DNA of 9,619 bases from JANRKT01 sp033763355 (lineage in GTDB: Bacteria > Bacteroidota > Bacteroidia > Chitinophagales > Chitinophagaceae): contig JANRKT010000218.1 of NCBI GenBank assembly GCA_033763355.1, positions 1-9,619 on the forward strand, given 5' to 3'. The translations under genes were made by a program, and so were the position numbers. Shown here one piece after another: positions 7,716 through 9,619 of the stretch. The notes below the pieces were generated by a model. The model was not told where the DNA came from. It was given only the letters and a program-made list of their open reading frames with translations, and did no database searches. Every line of letters starts with the position of its first letter. Within the stretch, counting starts at the first letter, position 1.

Positions 7716-7766
7716 CCGCAGAGTCTCTCCGCATGGCCTTTGTGTGTTGGGCGGAGGACTCTGCGG
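7716..7766. repeat. Long bulged hairpin, REP-like with a divergent stem
   Basis: The left arm 7716-7732 (CCGCAGAGTCTCTCCGC) pairs with 7751-7766 (GCGGAGGACTCTGCGG) through 16 base pairs, leaving one bulged base, T7726, and an 18-base loop. The GAGTC/GACTC core, the bulge immediately after GAGTC, the pyrimidine-rich entry (TTTTCTCC) and the overall length (51 against 47-48 bases) mirror the REP-like hairpins at 7807-7854 and 8499-8545, although the stem ends differ in sequence. No coding frame here is credible. Confidence 0.75.
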
Positions 7767-7806
7767 ATAACACTCATCATTCTTTATCCTTCCTTTCTAC
7801 TTCTCA

Positions 7807-7854
7807 GGCGAGTCACTGCACATAGCATTGTGCGCAGGGCCTGCAGGACTCGCC
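7807..7854. repeat. REP-like hairpin, left copy upstream of the RAYT gene
   Basis: GGCGAGTC-A-CTGCA (7807-7820) pairs with TGCAGGACTCGCC (7842-7854) through 13 base pairs with a single bulged A at 7815 and a 21-base loop. It is the inverted homologue of the hairpin at 8499-8545, sharing both arms and the flanking TACTTCTCA. It lies 39 bp before the RAYT start and may also serve as its upstream control region. Confidence 0.85.
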
Positions 7855-7893
7855 GTCTTACAGATTACATACATAAATTGTAGCTTTACGACG

Positions 7894-8589
7894 ATGCCGG
7901 TTAAACAAAAAATACCATATTCTGATGGGGTGTTCTTCATCACTTTTACCTGCCATAAATGGCTTCATCTAATTGCCATTACCAACAGCTATGACCTGGT
8001 ATATAAATGGTTTGATCATCTCAAAAAAGAAGGCCATTTCATTATCGGTTACCAGATTATGCCCAATCATATTCATGCCATAATAGCCTTTCGCAATACC
8101 GGAAAAGATATTAATAAAGCTATTGGTGGCGGGAAACGGTTTATGGCTTATGAAATCATCTGCAGGCTGAAGAAGATGCAGGGAAATGATTTACTGCAGC
8201 AGTTAGCGGAAGCAGTAAATGCCAGCGACAGAAAAAGGGGCAAGCAGCATGAAGTATGGGAAGACTCATTTGACTGGAAAGAATGCAGGACAAGGGAAAT
8301 GATTATGCAGAAACTGGATTATATGCATGATAATCCATGCACCGGTAAATGGAACCTTGCAAGTAACCCTGCCGACTATATTCACAGTTCAGCATCTTAT
8401 TACTTAAATGACAAACAGGGAATATATCCTGTAACAAGTTATATGGATATGGAAGATATTGATTTGACAACAATATATAACCAATCCGCCTTGTTAACGG
8501 CGAGTCCTGCAAGCCATCACACAATAGCCTTTGCAGTGACTCGCCTGAGAAGTAAGAATAATACTACTGGAAATATTCCCAATAATTGA
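7894..8589 (+). CDS. REP-associated tyrosine transposase (RAYT; IS200-like HUH transposase family)
   Basis: The product is a predicted single-strand DNA transposase/nuclease that recognises REP hairpins. The HUH metal-binding pair is in MPNHIHAIIAF (H59, H61). The catalytic Tyr is in KLDYMHDNPC (Y143), followed by the typical ADYIHSSASYYL, and VWEDSFDWKECRT lies just upstream. At 231 residues it is within or slightly above the usual RAYT length. I take the ATG at 7894 (MPVKQKIPYSDG) because the open frame upstream, from 7828, is encoded by the left REP hairpin. TAGCTTTA at 7881-7888 is close to the Bacteroidota -7 element and would give a very short leader. The right REP hairpin encodes residues 202-218, so the C-terminal tail is repeat-derived, beyond the catalytic domain. 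All key residues are present, so the enzyme looks intact. Confidence 0.88.
   Translation: MPVKQKIPYSDGVFFITFTCHKWLHLIAITNSYDLVYKWFDHLKKEGHFIIGYQIMPNHIHAIIAFRNTGKDINKAIGGGKRFMAYEIICRLKKMQGNDLLQQLAEAVNASDRKRGKQHEVWEDSFDWKECRTREMIMQKLDYMHDNPCTGKWNLASNPADYIHSSASYYLNDKQGIYPVTSYMDMEDIDLTTIYNQSALLTASPASHHTIAFAVTRLRSKNNTTGNIPNN
8499..8545. repeat. REP-like hairpin, right copy inside the RAYT coding end
   Basis: GGCGAGTCCTGCAA (8499-8512) pairs with TTGCAG-T-GACTCGCC (8531-8545) through 14 base pairs with one bulged base, T8537. Read on the minus strand it matches the left hairpin, including the bulged A after GAGTC and the flank TACTTCTCA (8554-8546). The two copies are therefore inverted about the RAYT gene. 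It also contributes 17 codons to the RAYT tail. Confidence 0.85.
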
Positions 8590-8611
8590 CAAAATTTGTA
8601 CATATTGAAAT

Positions 8612-9214
8612 ATGAAACACCAAATGTCTGAAAAATATCGTAAATACCTAGTGAAACTAATTTTAGACAAGAAGGTATATTACTGTATATGGGGTACCGA
8701 TATGTCTGATGACTGTGAGACGGATTTTATATTATTGAATAAAGAAAAGAAAATAGTCTTATTTGAGAAACTTATTAATATTAATAAGAGAATAATGGCG
8801 TATAGGAGGCATTTTTTTGATAAGAAAAATTTTTATACTTGGGTTAATGAAAATAGTTTTTCAAAAAGTTATTCAACTATTGACATCGATATTTTACAAA
8901 TAGATTCTATATCCACTTTTGGGATATTTTTAAAAAATAAGACCAATGCATTGAAATTTATAGATACTATTAATTTCATAAGAGATTTTGCTGAACAAAC
9001 CAGAAATAATGAATTGCTGAGAAGGTTAAAGAATCAGTATATAAAGAAAACCTGGGATTTTATTTATAATCGGTATTTCTGGCAATCTCGGAGAAAAAGT
9101 GGAGATATGATATTACAAACACCAAATTTAAGAAAGGTCGATTTGTTGAATTTATTGTCTATACATACTTCTTTTTCAAATAGCTTGATTATAAATAAAG
9201 TTCACACGAGCTAA
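8612..9214 (+). CDS. AT-rich hypothetical protein
   Basis: I do not recognise this 200-residue protein. It has no signal peptide or membrane segment and is rich in Lys, Ile, Asn and Phe with several aromatic clusters (KVYYCIWGTD, WDFIYNRYFW); the C-terminal half is strongly basic (RRLKNQYIKK, RRKSGD), which would allow nucleic-acid or membrane contact, though this is only an inference. A second start lies at codon 5 (8624, MSEKYRKYL). Sampled lines of the gene have only about 18-27% G+C, far below the flanking conserved genes (around 50% in sampled lines), which points to recent acquisition. It begins 22 bp after the RAYT stop; TTGACA sits at 8586-8591, but no matching -10 is convincing. It could be an orphan immunity, phage or toxin-related gene, but no partner is visible. 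Confidence 0.7.
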   Translation: MKHQMSEKYRKYLVKLILDKKVYYCIWGTDMSDDCETDFILLNKEKKIVLFEKLININKRIMAYRRHFFDKKNFYTWVNENSFSKSYSTIDIDILQIDSISTFGIFLKNKTNALKFIDTINFIRDFAEQTRNNELLRRLKNQYIKKTWDFIYNRYFWQSRRKSGDMILQTPNLRKVDLLNLLSIHTSFSNSLIINKVHTS

Positions 9215-9259
9215 GCTCTGATTTTGTTGTTGTTAGTATTTTACATTCAAAGCCTGCAC

Positions 9260-9619
9260 ATGCAGATTGATTTTCTGAACCATGCTTCTGTAATCATTTC
9301 ACATAAGGAAACGAGGCTTTTGATTGACCCCTGGTTTTGGGGCACATGTTTTGACGGCGGATGGGGCCTGCGCTTTGATAACCCGGAAGCAATACATAAA
9401 GCGGGCAACTGCACCCACCTGTGGGTATCGCATCCCCACCAGGACCACCTGCATAAACCTACATTGCAGAAAATACTTGAACTCAATCCTGGCATACAGT
9501 TTATCGGCAACAACTCATATAATTTTCAGCTGGATAAAACGGCTCAAAGCCTTGGATTTAAAAATGTAACCCCCCTTTATGAAAGAAAAACCATAAAGCT
9601 CTCTGGTGATTTCAGCATT
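9260..9619 (+). CDS. Metallo-beta-lactamase-fold hydrolase, 3' end outside the window
   Basis: The first 120 codons are present from the ATG at 9260 to the right edge. The metal-binding motif of the MBL fold is clear: WVSHPHQDHLH, with H58, H60, D62 and H63 as HxHxDH. Before it come NHAS (residues 7-10), a TRLLIDPWFWGTCFDGGW stretch (18-35) and GLRFD. The DPW..GT.F..GW pattern resembles the MBL proteins related to CMP-Neu5Ac hydroxylase and the UlaG-like group, sometimes found near surface-glycan genes; this is from memory and the substrate is unknown. No signal peptide is seen, so it is probably cytoplasmic. It has no Shine-Dalgarno, as is usual in Bacteroidota, and its GC returns to that of the conserved genes, marking the right border of the AT-rich islet. 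Confidence 0.85.
   Translation, partial: MQIDFLNHASVIISHKETRLLIDPWFWGTCFDGGWGLRFDNPEAIHKAGNCTHLWVSHPHQDHLHKPTLQKILELNPGIQFIGNNSYNFQLDKTAQSLGFKNVTPLYERKTIKLSGDFSI

Larger units (their letters stand above)
7798..8554. mobile_element. 757-bp RAYT/REP unit with perfect 23-bp terminal inverted repeats
   Basis: The ends 7798-7820 and 8532-8554 are exact reverse complements over 23 bp (left end opens TACTTCTCA, then GGCGAGTCACTGCA). Each end is part of a long hairpin (7807-7854 and 8499-8545). Between them lies a gene for a HUH tyrosine transposase of the REP-associated (RAYT) type. No target-site duplication is visible, as expected for single-strand HUH chemistry. RAYTs are usually single-copy domesticated genes that mobilise REP sequences, not themselves. 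The unit may therefore be an immobile RAYT with flanking REPs or a small mobile element; the sequence alone cannot decide. Confidence 0.7.

Noticed and set aside
7620..7883. An 87-codon plus-strand open frame
   Set aside because: It is composed of three REP-like hairpins and their spacers and shows no protein-like pattern.
7828..7893. An upstream in-frame start that would add 22 residues to the RAYT
   Set aside because: These codons are made of the left REP hairpin, and the family-typical N-terminus (PYSDGVFFITFTCHKW) begins only after the ATG at 7894.
7570..7893. CRISPR-like array in the repeat-rich spacer
   Set aside because: The repeats are inverted hairpins of unequal spacing, not direct repeats with unique spacers, and no cas gene is present.
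9208..9226. Possible terminator after the AT-rich gene (GAGC/GCTC around the stop codon, then T-rich)
   Set aside because: The stem is only 4 bp and the T-run is interrupted by G's, so it is too weak to call.
9247..9513. An 88-codon minus-strand open frame
   Set aside because: It is antisense to the MBL-fold gene, whose frame carries the HxHxDH motif.

Overview
The window looks like a chromosomal piece of a Bacteroidota bacterium, most likely a Chitinophagaceae-like lineage. The evidence is an outer-membrane beta-barrel protein paired with a GLPGLI-family protein, a short exported protein resembling the C-terminal part of GldM, a Bacteroidota-style GlgB, and mostly absent Shine-Dalgarno sequences. 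The conserved genes have moderate GC (sampled lines up to about 50%). No rRNA, tRNA or CRISPR array was seen.

Layout. Positions 1-920 (minus) hold an exported TPR protein that runs off the left edge. Positions 937-1066 are an intergenic inverted-repeat element. Positions 1095-3179 (minus) encode the glycogen branching enzyme GlgB. A 119-bp divergent spacer with a 20-bp palindrome follows. Positions 3299-6061 and 6073-6801 (plus) form a tight two-gene unit: a large CarboxypepD_reg-like/beta-barrel outer-membrane protein and a GLPGLI protein. Positions 6940-7569 encode a small exported GldM-C-like protein. Positions 7616-8554 form a REP/RAYT cluster: a half-REP, a long bulged hairpin, then a RAYT (REP-associated tyrosine transposase) gene bounded by a perfect 23-bp inverted repeat whose right copy lies inside the end of the coding sequence. 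Positions 8612-9214 encode a very AT-rich orphan protein. Position 9260 to the right edge is the first 120 codons of a metallo-beta-lactamase-fold hydrolase.

How the parts fit. GlgB is ordinary glycogen metabolism. The outer-membrane protein and GLPGLI gene are probably co-transcribed envelope genes. The stretch from about 6800 to 9240 reads as an accessory islet between better-conserved genes: a lone GldM-like gene, a RAYT with its cognate-looking REP hairpins, and a gene of very different base composition. The most interesting signal is the set of REP-like hairpins. Three share a GAGTC/GACTC core and a single bulged base at the same place in the stem, yet one has a different but fully compensated stem. 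I see no convincing new multi-gene defence or metabolic system.
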